Below are positions 35,215-47,997 of a DNA stretch of 64,000 nt, in pieces. How positions within the stretch are numbered: position 1 is the stretch's first letter; each line of letters opens with the position of its first letter. Source of the DNA: Alnus glutinosa (taxonomy: Eukaryota > Streptophyta > Magnoliopsida > Fagales > Betulaceae); contig NC_084890.1 of NCBI RefSeq assembly GCF_958979055.1, positions 20,482,649-20,546,648 of the forward strand. Reading direction: 5' to 3'. Made by a program: the position numbers and the translations under genes. The notes beneath the pieces were generated by a model, which was not told where the DNA came from, did not search any database, and saw only the letters and a list, made by a program, of their open reading frames with translations.

Positions 35215-36132
35215 ATGACTTATTCTAACATAAATCTTCCTGAGTTCTCTGAAGATGATTTTTATGATTTCTCTAAAGATGCCCTTTTGATAGGTAAACT
35301 CTTTAAGAAATCCAATAAAGAACTCAAGAAGATTAAGCAAGAAAAAGAGTCTTTGATTTTACAATTATCTGAATCAAATGTTTTGATTGACTCTTTGAAA
35401 TCTGAGAACTCCATACTTTTTAATACTGTTGATGCACTAGAGAATAAATTAAACGAATCAGAGGATCTCTTGAAAAAATTCTCTAGTAATAATTTGAAAA
35501 GCATGCTTTGTATTCATATAGATATTTCTAACAAACCTGATTTAATTGTTAATGATTTAAGTACTTCTACTTCACATGTTTTTTATTCTGAATTAGATTC
35601 TATTGATATTAAGCTTGTGATAGAAGATACAACTTGTTTAGATAATTCTTGCTTAACTAATCATGTGATGCCTAACTCTAAGGAATCAGGAATGCAAGGT
35701 AAGTTTATTCCTAAGTGTAATAATTGTGAGAAGATTGGTCATATTAGGCCAAATTATTATTTGTTGAAATCCCACAGACCTTGGATTAAGCAGAATGCTC
35801 TGAGGAAAAGTGAAGTTGAAGATTCTTCCTCATCAAAATATGTCCCTCTGCATAGGAGACATATAAAAGTTAAGGGCAATATTATTTGTAAGAATGCAAA
35901 CCATATTTCTGCAGAGAAAGTCAAGCAGCATTCCAACAAAAGAATCCTGCCCACCTGTCATCACTGCGGCATCACCGGTCACATCCGACCCAAATGTCCA
36001 CATCTTCAGGTTCAGAAGTCGAAGGTTCAGAAGGAGCTGCCAACAAGAGCTACATCAGGCACTTTACCTCCGACTACATTCCAGGCTCCATGGCATCAGC
36101 AGCGACAACTGAAGTTGGTTCTTGCCAATTAG
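35215..36132 (+). CDS. Copia-type gag-like protein, gag-only element, unit B
   Basis: 305-residue open frame starting 40 bp after the primer-binding site. Residues ~40-95 look like a coiled coil rich in Lys, Glu and Leu. A degenerate knuckle (CNNCEKIGHIRPNYY, last Cys replaced by Tyr in all three units) and a perfect one (CHHCGITGHIRPKC) follow. The N-terminal half of a normal gag and all of pol are missing. The zinc knuckles and the downstream layout remind me of SIRE-type copia elements. It may be a relic, or the sole protein of a non-autonomous gag-only element moved by others. This is the only copy with the frame unbroken. Confidence 0.6.
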   Translation: MTYSNINLPEFSEDDFYDFSKDALLIGKLFKKSNKELKKIKQEKESLILQLSESNVLIDSLKSENSILFNTVDALENKLNESEDLLKKFSSNNLKSMLCIHIDISNKPDLIVNDLSTSTSHVFYSELDSIDIKLVIEDTTCLDNSCLTNHVMPNSKESGMQGKFIPKCNNCEKIGHIRPNYYLLKSHRPWIKQNALRKSEVEDSSSSKYVPLHRRHIKVKGNIICKNANHISAEKVKQHSNKRILPTCHHCGITGHIRPKCPHLQVQKSKVQKELPTRATSGTLPPTTFQAPWHQQRQLKLVLAN

Positions 36133-38717
36133 AGTGGCAAATCAAAGCAGAATAAATCAAGGCACTACAAGAGAAAGCTGTAGAAGCCCATTAGCAACCA
36201 TGGCTATGAAGGGTTGTTGAGCCTAATGTAATGTATGCTAAGAAGAATGGACAACATGAACAAGACCTGCAAACCACCGCCACAGGTCAAGCAGGTATAG
36301 GTCACGAATGATGAGACCATTCACCCCTTGAGGGGGACTGGACTCACCTAGTAGAGGTGAAGTCTTACCAAGCCTAGGATTTTGATTCCTAAATCCTAGT
36401 GCATAACAAGTATGTTTGCATTGCATTGATTGTCATATCTTATATATCCTATTTTTGCTTTGTATTCTGTTTGAGGAATCACCTTTTCTGTCACTAGATT
36501 TTCTCTTGGTTGCTTTGAGAATTTCTGCAGATACATTCTAGGGATGACAGAGAAAGCATGTCACTGCTTTTCTATCTTGGTATAGTCAAACCTCTCTACC
36601 AGAGGACATGTTTGCTCTTACCTGCATGATTTGTCTAGACATATGTTCTTTTCCTTTTAAACATGTCTTTGTTATTTTTCCGCTTTTATTTTTCAAAACA
36701 AAAATAAAAAAAATAAAAATTGGGGGAGAAGATGCAAAATTTTTATTTTTTTGATAGCTTTTCAGATATTGTATGTGTTTTTGCCAGATATCTCAGTTTA
36801 TTGTGCATTAATTGAATATGCTTATATATAATTGAAAGTTTATGTCTGATATCTGCTAAGTTTTCCTGTGCATTTTAATCCTAGATAGTTGTTTTTCTCA
36901 TGCGATGAAAAATTGTACACTATCCAAAGCTCCCCTAAGGTACATTTTTTCTCTCTGACTTTTAGCTTCTAGAAATTCTAATGAGAGAGATTTTTTTTGC
37001 TAAGATGGTCAAATTGACCAACTCGCTAGTTGAACCTAAAACCCATAAATTCTGGCATTCTTTCTAGGTTGCAGCACCAAGTGATAAAAAGCATTCAAAA
37101 CTGAATAAATATGGATAAATAAAAAGATCCACTGCTTTTGTGCTATAAATCTGTTATTGAATTTGTCCCTATAGAAACAGTCAGTGACCAAATCATTGCA
37201 GAAATTGACGGTCACTAAAGAACGAAGTAAAAGAAAAGTGCTGCAGCTTAGGGGGAGTGTATCAGATGAGGGTGGATAGGCCCTAGTAAAATAAGGTTTG
37301 GCTTTTGACTGATTTAACATTGATTTTCTCTCTTATCTAGAAAATCCGGTTGCTTTTAGTCATATCAGTAAACTTCATATCTTATTGAGAAAGCTTTCAC
37401 ACACACACGCATTGCATGAGTTAAGTTTACTATTGAAAAATTTCTATCTGCAGGGAAATTTTTGTGCTTATTGACTCTTAACTCTCAATTATATCTTGGC
37501 ATATTTTTGAAATGCTATTTGACTGTTTTATCAGTTATTTAATACATGCGTGTTCTGAAGCTAACGTTAGGAAATTTTTTCTGCATATTTCCCTCTATTT
37601 TTCAGCTTCTAGTGTGAAGCGTCCGGACGGACATGTTCTTGTGTCCGGACGTGCTCGGCTCTGTCGATCTTTTATTTGACAGCATTCCGTCCGGACGAGT
37701 ATGTACCACATCCGGACGCGAGCTTTTTGCTTTCTCTGCCAAACACACACACACACACACTACTTTTTGCCCATTCTATCATGTTGTGTTGTGTGTGTTT
37801 TCTCTCGGACTGATCCCAAGATTTTGGCATTCTTTGCACATCTTTTCTCATTCCCTGGTATTTCCTTTGACTTTTCTTATCTTAAGCTTTGGTTCTTTTT
37901 AGAATATTGGAATCTTTAATTGATTATGATTTGAGAGATTGTGCATGAATATCTTTTTCTGTCTTTATGCTGGATGGATATTACTAATCTGTGCCTTTTG
38001 GATTGCTATATCTACTTTTGTATTTCTTTATGCATCCAATTGATAACCATCATAATACCACATTCTGTTTGAAACTAACAAGATCTAATATTTATTTTCA
38101 TTTGGTTTCAGTGTGGTGTTATTTTTGGATAGATTTCTGTTGAAATATTTTTCAGGAATATGTTGTCTAGCGGCTTCCAGCATAGTGTCAGACAGAGGGT
38201 TTTTTGGAAAACAAACCAGTGTTGAAATCATATGTTCCAGAGATCTCAAATTTTAGATGAGCTCATTCCCCCTGGTCATACAGAGTCTTCCGTAACCTTT
38301 TCCTCTAGATCTGCACCAGCTAGAGATTCAGTGGTGAATCTTCTTTATCATCTTGCAGACCACTTGTCTAGAGGATTTCTTTCTGCGAATGATCAGTTTC
38401 GGGCTAGAGGACTCAAGTGACCGAAAATTTTCAGTCTATGGTTTCCCGGCTTCAAGCGCAAGAATCCGAAGTGGCTCAAATTCAGGAAATGTGATATCTT
38501 GAGGTTTTTGTTTTCTCTTATGTTGATTTGAGCTTTTGATGAGACACTTTACTATTATTCTTTTTGTTTTAATTTTTAGTAATTGTGGTTTTCTCTTATA
38601 CTCTGCTTACCCTTTGTCCTTTTGAGACAAAAAGGGGGAGCATTTTTTGTTTTGGACCGGGAATGTATTTCCAAACCAGTCAAGTGTTTTTTGTCCCAGA
38701 ATGGACAAGGGGGAGTT
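36133..38717 (+). mobile_element. Non-coding body of copia-derived element, unit B
   Basis: Counterpart of 861-3398, with the same polypurine-like runs and an AC repeat (about 37743-37760, nine units against about 13 in A). No supportable gene. A 62-codon frame (38232-38420) recurs in C but is broken in A. Confidence 0.7.
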
Positions 38718-39149
38718 TGTTATTATTTTATATTGGCAACATTCTGGTTGACAAAAATACTTTATGTAACAATTGCTTTTTAACAGGATTATCGGTTCTA
38801 TTCAGAGTCTTCAAGTAATATGGACAGTGTCTCATTTCATGCCATGTGTATGGTCACAAGTTTCTTAGAAGATGACCATAAAGATTCCATGCAATTTTCA
38901 AGTCAGAATAGGCGGGTCCTGTGCAACCGTCCGGACGAGCCTTTGAAGGCGTCCAGATGCCCCGTAGTGTCTAAAAGCTTCAGCGTTGAAGAACGTCTGG
39001 ACGTCAGGGCAACACTGTCCAGATGCTAGGTCAAGCTATTCAGAATTCAAGTAGAAAATGGATTTCATGTTCAGACACGGATTGGGAAACCGCAACCGTC
39101 CGAACGGAAGGACAACACCGTCCGAACGCTTTTCAGGTTTCCAGGAAGA
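38718..39149 (+). repeat. Partial 3' LTR of copia-derived element, unit B
   Basis: Starts TGTTATTATTTTATATTGGC after the run AAGGGGGAGTT. It matches the start of the LTR at 62890; the right edge is approximate. Confidence 0.7.
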
Positions 39150-40778
39150 ATTCTGCACACGTCTTAGTGCTTTTATCATAACTCTCTGCTCGAGTATCGG
39201 ATTGAGACGAAATTTGTGTCGTTGGAAAGCTAAGGAAAAATCCTACAATCAAAATGTCCAAACAGTAAATCATAGCTTGCCAATCTATCGTCTACTAGAA
39301 AATACTATTTCCCATATGAATCTGACACGTTTCTTTGTTCCAAGGCAGTTGAGTCTAATTCTCTTGGTCTAAGCTCCCCGCTTGGCATGCTTTCGTTGGT
39401 TAGTACACACAAGTTGGAGGAAATGTGGTCTCATTAAGTTAAAGATCTCAACAGAGACAATATTATTAAAATACCTAATTAATAGTATTAATATTATGGA
39501 GGGGAAGAGGTACCCTAAAACAGCCATAGATATGAAATTATGTAGCTAAAACTAGGTGATTTAAATATTTGCAGAAAGGGACCACTAAACAATTGGGGTC
39601 ATTGTGACCCACAATGAACATAGCTGTCCGCAATCCACTAAAACAATTGTCAACTATGTCTGCATTATCAGTGGACCATTATTACAACTAAACCAATTGA
39701 ACAAACAAACAGACAACACAACCCGACCCACATGAACATGTCGGCATTATCTTCACACAACCCCACCTACATGAACATGTCGGTATTGAAAATACCCCCA
39801 ATAAACAAACAACATGGCAAAATAAAAGGCATTATAAATACTGTCGTGGGTTTGGGCAGTCTAAAAAACTCACAATGCTCGTGGGTTTGGTAAGGCAGAG
39901 CAACCCGATGAAAGAGGAGCTTGGAAATCACTCGGCAACAGCTTGGAAATAACTCGGCACCCAACCCCTCTTTCGGCATAGTCGACACACTTGACACCCA
40001 CCCAGACTTCAATCGGCAAAAAAACCCAGCAAGGCAACCTCTCATCTTCAATCAGCAAAACACTGGCAAGAAAGCCACCCAGAAACCAGCCAAAAAACGG
40101 CACCCTCGCATCAGTTCATTCTCCACAAATTAGTCGGCACAGTCGGTTAGTTAGGCACAATCGGTCGGCACAATCACGATCCCATCTTCAACCCCCTCAT
40201 TGGCACAGTCTGTTCGGTAACCCTAGAAAATAGCCAATGTAAAAAACCATGATCTACCCAAAGTAAAAAACCAAATCGCATAGATTATTACTGAATGGCA
40301 TTCTTGTAATAACTATTTTTAAGTTGTCTATTTATTTCAATAATTTGTTGCATTATTTCGAAGGGTACCGTGGGAATTTCAGAGTGTAGAGGGAGGGGTA
40401 TTTTAGGATATTTGGGCTAAAAAGGTCACGTGTCGTGCACATGATCTAGTTTCTGTTGGCATTGACGGCATAAATGGACGGATAGGGTCAAAAAATAAAA
40501 AAGTGGTAGTTTGGGGGGCTAGAATCCAAGCATCGATAATTCGGAGAGCCATTCGGAGAAATGGTAATAATTTAGGAGATTAAAATGTATTTAACCCAAA
40601 AAATATTATGTTAACTCTGAATCGTTTATTTTTTACAGCAGGTATACTGTTAATTTTTTTAGAGTATGTTAAAAATTTCGGATCGGTCAAATTTTCTGCT
40701 TCGAATTCTCTCTCTCCTTATCTAATTTTAATGGTGGGAATCTCTTCGGTACTGATATTAGAACAGTCTCCTCGCGCA
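39150..40778. other. Gene-free region upstream of BBE-like gene B
   Basis: Counterpart of 3831-5459, with about 1.6-2% differences from unit A up to the point corresponding to 5381. Confidence 0.6.
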
Positions 40779-40786
40779 TATAAATA
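40779..40786 (+). promoter_or_regulatory. TATA box of BBE-like gene B
   Basis: TATAAATA, 38 bp before the ATG, in the same context as copy A. Confidence 0.7.
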
Positions 40787-40823
40787 GTAGCTTTTAGCGC
40801 CCCGAAGGTTCGTCATTTCGAAA

Positions 40824-42449
40824 ATGAAGTCTGTTGGCTCATCTGTGTTTCCATTTGTCTTCGCTCTTCTTTTCTCATTTTTCTGGGCAACTTCGGCTCA
40901 CACTCAGGAAAACTTTGTTCAGTGCCTGATCACCCTTCGTTCTGAAAACTCCACCTCAATTTCTAAACTCATTTACACCCCAGCCAACTCCTCATATTCC
41001 TCTGTCTTGCAATTCTCCATACAAAACCCCAGATTCTCAACACCTGCCACCCCAAAACCTCTAGTCATTCTTACACCATTGCATGTCTCCCACATCCAAG
41101 CAGCCATTCATTGTTCCCTGAAATACGGCATGGAAATAAGAGTTCGAAGCGGCGGTCACGATTATGAGGGTCTTTCCTATGTTTCAGATGTGCCGTTTGT
41201 CATAGTTGATCTAATTAATCTTCGATCAATCAGTGTTGATGCGGAGAATAGGAAGGCGTGGGTTCAAGCTGGTGCTACTATCGGTGAAGTCTATTATAGG
41301 ATTGCCGAGAAAAGTAGAACTCTTGGCTTTCCGGCAGGAATTTACACGACTCTGGGCGTTGGTGGACACTTCAGCGGGGGAGGGTACGGCACATTGTTGC
41401 GCAAATATGGCCTTGCTGCTGATAATATTATCGACGCACAATTGATTGATGGTAATGGTAGAATCCTTGACAGGGAATCTATGGGAGAGGATCTGTTTTG
41501 GGCCATTCGAGGAGGAGGAGGGGCTAGCTTTGGAATCATTCTTGCATGGAAAATCAGGTTGTTTCATGTTCCATCAACTGTGACCGTCTTCACGGTTAAT
41601 CGGAACTTGGAACAAAATGCGACCAAGCTTGTTCACCGGTGGCAATATGTTGCAGCCAAGCTTCACGAAGACTTATTCATTCGCGTCATCTTAACAGGTG
41701 TCAATTCCAGCCAGGAAGGGAAGAGGACCATCCAAGCTTCATTCAATTCCTTATATCTTGGAGGGATAGATAAGCTCCTTCCATTGATGCAAGAGAGCTT
41801 CCCTGAGCTGGGTTTGATGAGAGAAGATTGTATTGAAATGAGTTGGATTGAATCTACCCTCTACTTTTTTGGATTCCCAATTGGCGAATCCTTGGATGTT
41901 TTGCTAAACAGGACTCCTCCCAGAAGATCCCCTTTTAAAGCAAAATCTGACTATGTAGAGGAACCTATTCCCCAAGTTGGGTTGGAAGGGATCTGGAAAA
42001 GGTTTTACGATAAAGAAGCAGAGTCAGCTGTAATGTTCCTGACTCCTTATGGTGGCAGAATGAGTGAAATCTCCCAATCTGCAATTCCTTTCCCACATAG
42101 AGCTGGTAATATCTACAAAATCCAACATTGCGTGTATTGGAAAGAAGAAGGAACTGGGGCATTCGAAAGGCATATAAGCTGGATCAGAAGGCTTTACGAT
42201 TACATGGCTCCCTATGTTTCGAAATCTCCAAGAGCTGCATATGTCAATTATAGGGACCTTGACATTGGAAGAAATAATAACAAAGGCAACACGAGCTATA
42301 GACGGGCGAGCATATGGGGTGCTAAATATTTCAAGAGCAACTTCGAGAGGTTAGTGCATGTGAAGACTATGGTTGATCCTGCTAATTTCTTTAAAAATGA
42401 ACAAAGTATCCCGCCTTTTTCATCCAGGTGGAAGAAGAGAGGCGATTAG
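40824..42449 (+). CDS. Berberine bridge enzyme-like FAD oxidoreductase, copy B
   Basis: 541 residues, identical in protein and, as far as I can see, in every base to copy A. It therefore has the same signal peptide (~1-25), His112 FAD anchor, Tyr174 in place of the second anchor Cys, candidate active-site residues Lys432, Gln434 and Tyr476, and C-terminal BBE domain. Identity extends from about 120 bp upstream of the ATG to about 1070 bp downstream of the stop. This includes silent and untranslated positions, so selection on the protein alone cannot explain it. It lies between a copia-derived element and AT-rich flank, as in A. Both copies should be functional if expressed. Confidence 0.95.
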   Translation: MKSVGSSVFPFVFALLFSFFWATSAHTQENFVQCLITLRSENSTSISKLIYTPANSSYSSVLQFSIQNPRFSTPATPKPLVILTPLHVSHIQAAIHCSLKYGMEIRVRSGGHDYEGLSYVSDVPFVIVDLINLRSISVDAENRKAWVQAGATIGEVYYRIAEKSRTLGFPAGIYTTLGVGGHFSGGGYGTLLRKYGLAADNIIDAQLIDGNGRILDRESMGEDLFWAIRGGGGASFGIILAWKIRLFHVPSTVTVFTVNRNLEQNATKLVHRWQYVAAKLHEDLFIRVILTGVNSSQEGKRTIQASFNSLYLGGIDKLLPLMQESFPELGLMREDCIEMSWIESTLYFFGFPIGESLDVLLNRTPPRRSPFKAKSDYVEEPIPQVGLEGIWKRFYDKEAESAVMFLTPYGGRMSEISQSAIPFPHRAGNIYKIQHCVYWKEEGTGAFERHISWIRRLYDYMAPYVSKSPRAAYVNYRDLDIGRNNNKGNTSYRRASIWGAKYFKSNFERLVHVKTMVDPANFFKNEQSIPPFSSRWKKRGD

Positions 42450-45400
42450 AAGAGGTATATTGAATAATAGACTTAATTTTAATAACATTTATTTGAATTT
42501 TTTTCTTCTATTCTCCTATATATGTGAAGAAGTTATTTTACGTAGGAGTCGAAGGTGCGGTGTCTTTTTAGTTTTCAGAACTTATTTTACATAGGAGTTA
42601 TATATATGGGAGTTCTATGAAATGTAAATAGATGAAATTAATGTGAAAAAGTTAGAAGTGTCATTTGTATCGTATATCTATATATTTAGTGTTTCTCTTC
42701 TTTTTCCATTCTTTCCATCTCTTAGTGTGTGTGGTTTTCTATTTTCAACAAGGTTTTTAAATAGAAAAATTTATTCTCGATCGGGATTCATGAATAAGGC
42801 CTTTTTCGTTTTTTACTTTCCTCTATTACTATAAGCATATATAGATAAATGCTCATTGAATATTATGTGAATTGCGAAATATAGATTTGGTAGTCATGAA
42901 TCTTCATGCATATTCTAAAGTATTTATGTAACTAGTTTGCCCGTATTTATGTAATTTTTTTGTAGCTTTTTCCTTTGTAATTAACCAACCTGATTGCATC
43001 TAGAAATATATATATATTTTTTCCCTCCTTTTGTGCAAATGCCTGTTTGGGATCGCATTTGGAAACAGAGTTTTTAGAGTTAGAAAGAGCTTTTTTAATT
43101 TTAATTTTTTCCCAAAAATATGTTTTGACATTTTTTATAGCAAAAAATCAAAGTTCTTTTTGAATTTTTTCCAACTTTATATTTGGCACAACTTTTTTAT
43201 TTCTAAAAATTATTTTTAAGATCTTTAACGAAATTTCAAATAGGCTTTAAGCATGAACCAAACAAACTAAACGAAAAAAAAAAAGGAATCAACCAAATGA
43301 TCAACTCTAAGATGATAGACTAGTACATGAGTGCCCCTTTCACAAGGGAAGAAAGTTAGGGTTCTCACCATGCATGACCCCATGCCTCTTAGTTGGATAG
43401 ATATTTTATGCTTTCATTGCTTTGTACTAGATGGTGATTCATGTCCATTGGCATTGCTTTGGCACCCCCACCACAATGGAAAAATGGAATCTGTTAACAG
43501 CAACAAAAGTTGAAACATGTGTTACACACATCTCCAGAAAAAAAGTGAACTGGCATTGGGTAAAGGGAAGTGTCATTGCCCCCAACGTCGGCTTTTTGTT
43601 GGCCGGGTGCCTAGCATACGTACGTGACCATGAATTTCGGTTTGTTCAGTTTGTTTTTGATGTAAAATGAATTTAAAAACCTGACGTTGGACATAATAGT
43701 AATTATTTTGTAGGCTATTCAACAGGCAGTTTGCAAGAAAGAAAATAGAAAAATTATCCCAAAAACACAGAGACAATCTCTGAATTTCAATGAAAATATA
43801 AATAATCAAGAATGTCGAAAAACGCTCACAAGTCGGGCTAATATAGATGAAAATTCAACTTCTAGTAGAATTTTACCAAAAATAGCAAAAAGCTAATAAC
43901 CCTAATAAAACAAAATACAAAATAAATTAAGTAGGCTGCCAATAATCTGACCCAAATCGGGCTCAGAATCACCTCCTAAACAATAAACAAAAAATTACCA
44001 TAAATAGAAAAAAAATCTAAAATTAAGTTTTTGGAAATGAAAATAGCAAATTTTGGGCTCGAAACAAGGCGCATAGAGCATAGCTTGGTGGCCATGACAT
44101 GCACGCCGAAGAGAGCTTTCCGAATTGGGGTCATATGTGTGAATCGGATACTCGTAACCAAAGTTATGATCAAAACAATGCAGCGCACTCAGAAATTGTT
44201 CCAATTAGGTCAGATCACGATTTCTTGCTAATCTTGCGCTGATCCACCCGCTCCAGGTAATTCAGGGCCATCAATTTGCAATCTGACAGCTCAGCATCGT
44301 CTGACTCGAATCCCCCTGCATCAAAAACTTAATTAGTCCTTTAACAATTAATTAATAATAAAAATAAAAGGCATTGCATTTAGCATTTACTATGTCAAAA
44401 ATACAAAAAGGATAGTACATGCAGTGCCTATCATCTAAGTAGAGCTGATTTGGCTGTGTCCTTTCGTTTACGTCTAAAATGACAGACTGGTCCATTACTT
44501 GGCAGCCCCACCGCAATAGAAAAGGAACAGGATCCTCTCCATTTACTTATAAAGGAGGGACATAATTATCTTTTCACATTTTAATGAAATGTAAAAAAAT
44601 AATTATGTCTCTACTTTGTAACTAAATAAAAAGAATTGGAGAAAATGAAATATTGTTTACATCAACAAAAGTTGTGGAGGGCAACGTTCAATACTTAATC
44701 AAATTATTTTTTACCGTATATTGCTTTCAAAAGCAAAAAAAATACTTAAATTTTTTTTTTTTTGAATGAATCATAGAAAAATAAAACATTAAATATTCAA
44801 ATATATTAAAAAATAAGAGCCTTAATTTTGTTTTTAATCCATATAACTTAAAACATGTTAAAATATTTGTTCACATATGAGTAGTTTAAAATGAAAGGAA
44901 GTGTAAAGAAAAAAAAATAATAAAAAAAAAATAAAAGGCAAAAAGAAAACCTGTAGATTATGATTATCAAAGCATCAATAAAAAAAAAAAAAAAAAAAAT
45001 AGCAGAAGTCTCTAATATTATTGGTATGATACATATTACATTTCGATACAAATAAAACCCATATAATTCTGAACATTCTAAAAAAAAATACATAGCAACC
45101 TAAACAAAATGGCTGAAAATCGAGTAAATTATACAAACGAAAACAAAAATATTCCATAAAACATTCAAATGAACTAAAAAATAAGACAATTTTAGTTTAA
45201 TCCATATAAGTTAAAACATGTTAAAATCTTTGTGCTCATATGAATAGTTTATAATGAAAAAGAAGTATAAAGAAAAAAAAAATAGCAAGAAGAAAACATG
45301 GTTTAATCTAATTATCAAAGCATTAATAAAAAATTAGCAAGAATATATAATATTGTTAGTGTGATATCTATTATATTTAAATATAAATAAAACCCAAGTA

Positions 45401-45962
45401 ATTATAAACATTTCAAAAAATACTGAACAAACTAAGCAAAATAATTTTGTACGAATACAAAATAAAACAAAATCTTCCATTAAACATTTAACGTAATCAA
45501 ATAAATCCTCACATCATGTTCAACGCTTAATATCTCTTTGGTCATGTTTCAAAAGTATTTAAATTCATTTTATGCACAACAATCAAATAATTTTTTTTCC
45601 TTGTTTTGCATTCACAAGCATAAAAACACTTAAAAAAAAAAAAAAAAAAGACTAAAAATGGAGTAAATCACATAAGCAAAAAAAAGAAAGAAAAAGAATT
45701 CAGGAAAACAAAAGAGTCTTCATCTTAGTTTAATCCATATACATTAAAATATTTTTAAATCTTTGTTCTCATAGGAATACATAGCTTAAAATGAAAAGTA
45801 TAAAGAAAAAAAAATCAAGAAGAATACATAGTTTAATCTAAATATCAAAGCATTAATACAAAATGAGTAAGAATCTTTGTGTGATACCTATAATTGACAT
45901 AAAATAGGGATAAAAGAATTATACCTAGCACTCCCACTTTAAGCAGTTCCAAATCTAATTAC

Positions 45963-46017
<55 letters not shown>

Positions 46018-46382
46018 ACTCATGCATGTTAGTACGTGACAATTAAAGAGAGAGCAAATTTTTTTGAATGAAAATAACTCCTCTAATCCGGCCTATTTAT
46101 AGGCAAAGTTTTGGGGACAAGTCTGAAATTTTACAAAAGAAATGAAATGGTGGACATACTTCATATAACTCCTATATAAGCACCTTACACATCCAGCATG
46201 AAGTTCCTCTAGATTTTACGTGAGTGCTGTTGTTTTTAAAACATGCTACTACTACCCTACAGAATTTGGTGGAGTTTTCTATAATGAAAACTCTTGGAAA
46301 CCCACTAGTTCATCACTGTAGATGAACAAATTTCACACACTAATCTGGATCCTTCCATATCTTCTATTTCTTTGTCCTTTTG

Positions 46383-46432
<50 letters not shown>

Positions 46433-46711
46433 CTTAAAGCAAAATACTAATCCGGTCAATAGTCAATAACTATAAAAGCAAGTATGCTTATATGCTTTAG
46501 TGCATGTTCACATGACTACTAGTGATAATTCTTATAATATATATATTTATTTAGTTTTACAACTCTTAAAAACTCCCAAAGTTTCAAAAATTTCTTTTCT
46601 CTTTGAGCCTAGTTCTAACTATCAACTTTTCATGCTAAACCGGGAACATAATAATTAGATATAAAATACATTTTCCAAATATATTTGGTCTAATTTAATA
46701 TCAATATTTAT
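42450..46711. other. 3' flank of BBE-like gene B (CACTA-free)
   Basis: No supportable gene. It contains the empty CACTA site (about 43837-43849) and the second copy of the unidentified minus-strand frame (44215-44315). It lacks ~330 bp present in A (junction near 44412). Also present are a (CT)n(AT)n repeat at 45966-46017 and a T-run of about 48 (46385-46432). Confidence 0.7.
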
Positions 46712-46885
46712 TGTGACGACCCATTTTTTTTTTTATAAACATAAATGGATCATTACAGTGGCACAACTACTTGTTGCAAAGCCAACATATAGTACATATC
46801 CCATACTACGTACCTGATATTCAAAATCAACATTTATGCAGCAGAAAACATAAATCTGGATAGCGAAAATATCACATATAAAAAA
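46712..46885 (-). repeat. Truncated chromovirus-type LTR, unit B
   Basis: TGTGACGACCCA onward for ~174 bp, broken at the same A-run as in unit A by the gypsy LTR. Confidence 0.8.
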
Positions 46886-47930
46886 TATTAGGGAAGAAAT
46901 CCGATTCTGCCCAAATGGGCCAGGACCGTGGCCCATCAAGACTATCATTTCCAACGGACTCGATAATCTGCTGAGTCTACATAAAGACCGACCTGGCAAC
47001 TTATGACGACCATGAAGGAAGTATCCCACGACTCCTCAATCTCAAGTCGATTAAAGACCGACTTGGCAGCTTATGATGACCATGAAGGAAGTCCCACGAC
47101 TCATCAATCTTAAGTCGGTTAAAGACCGACTTGGCAGCTTATGACGACCATGAAGGATGTCCCACGACTCCTCGATCTCAAGTCGGTTAAAGACCGACTT
47201 GGCATCTTATGATGACCATGAAGGAAGTCCCACGACTCCACAATCTCAAGTCGGTTAAAGACCGACTTGGCAGCATATGACGACCATGAAGGATGTCCCA
47301 CGACTCCTCGATCTCAAGTCGGTTAAAGACCGACTTGGCAGCTTATGATGACCATGAAGGAAGTCCCACGACTCCACGATCTCAAGTCGGTTACAGACCG
47401 ACTTGGCAACGATCGTGGAGAATATATCTCAGTTCCACGACTCCACGATCTCAAGTCGGTTAAAGACCGACTTGGCAACGATCGTGGAGAATATATCTCA
47501 GTCCCATGATCCGCACAAAATGGAGGTGCCCCCACGATCTAAAGCCGGTTGAGAGTTGACTCCGCAATCTTTGCGGAGTTCAAACCACGATGCCACGACC
47601 TCAAGTCAGTTAAAGACCGACTCGGCAACGATCGTGGAGAGTACACCTCAATTCCACGACTCGAGTAGTCGACAAGTACTCTGGATCTGACACGTAGTCC
47701 AATGGAAAAGTCAGACCGCTCTCGACACTCCTTTTATAAATACCTCACAACTAGACAGGTATAATTTAGATTGCTCAACTTCGATTGAGAGTAACATACA
47801 CTTGAGATTATAATGACAAAAGCATCGGAGTGGGATGTCGGACTCCCCCCGATGTAGCTTTCTCTCTTGCAGGACAGAGGAGATAGGCTCATCCGGTTCA
47901 TCAACTACCATACCAGAATCTGTTCTAACA
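46886..47930 (+). repeat. 5' LTR of gypsy (Tat-like) element, unit B
   Basis: 1,045 bp, same ends as in A (TATTAGGG to TCTAACA), same 68 bp hairpin array (about 46980-47510) and same TATA box (47735-47742). Both copies share the damaged first dinucleotide. Confidence 0.8.
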
Positions 47931-47997
47931 GATTGGCCCCGTCTGTGGGAAACGACTAACAAGTGTGCGTTGTTTACTACGCAAAAATATATCTGAA

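Noticed and set aside
38232..38420. 62-residue frame shared by units B and C
   Set aside because: It is broken in unit A and lies in the non-coding body of the copia derivative; too short and unconserved to call a gene.
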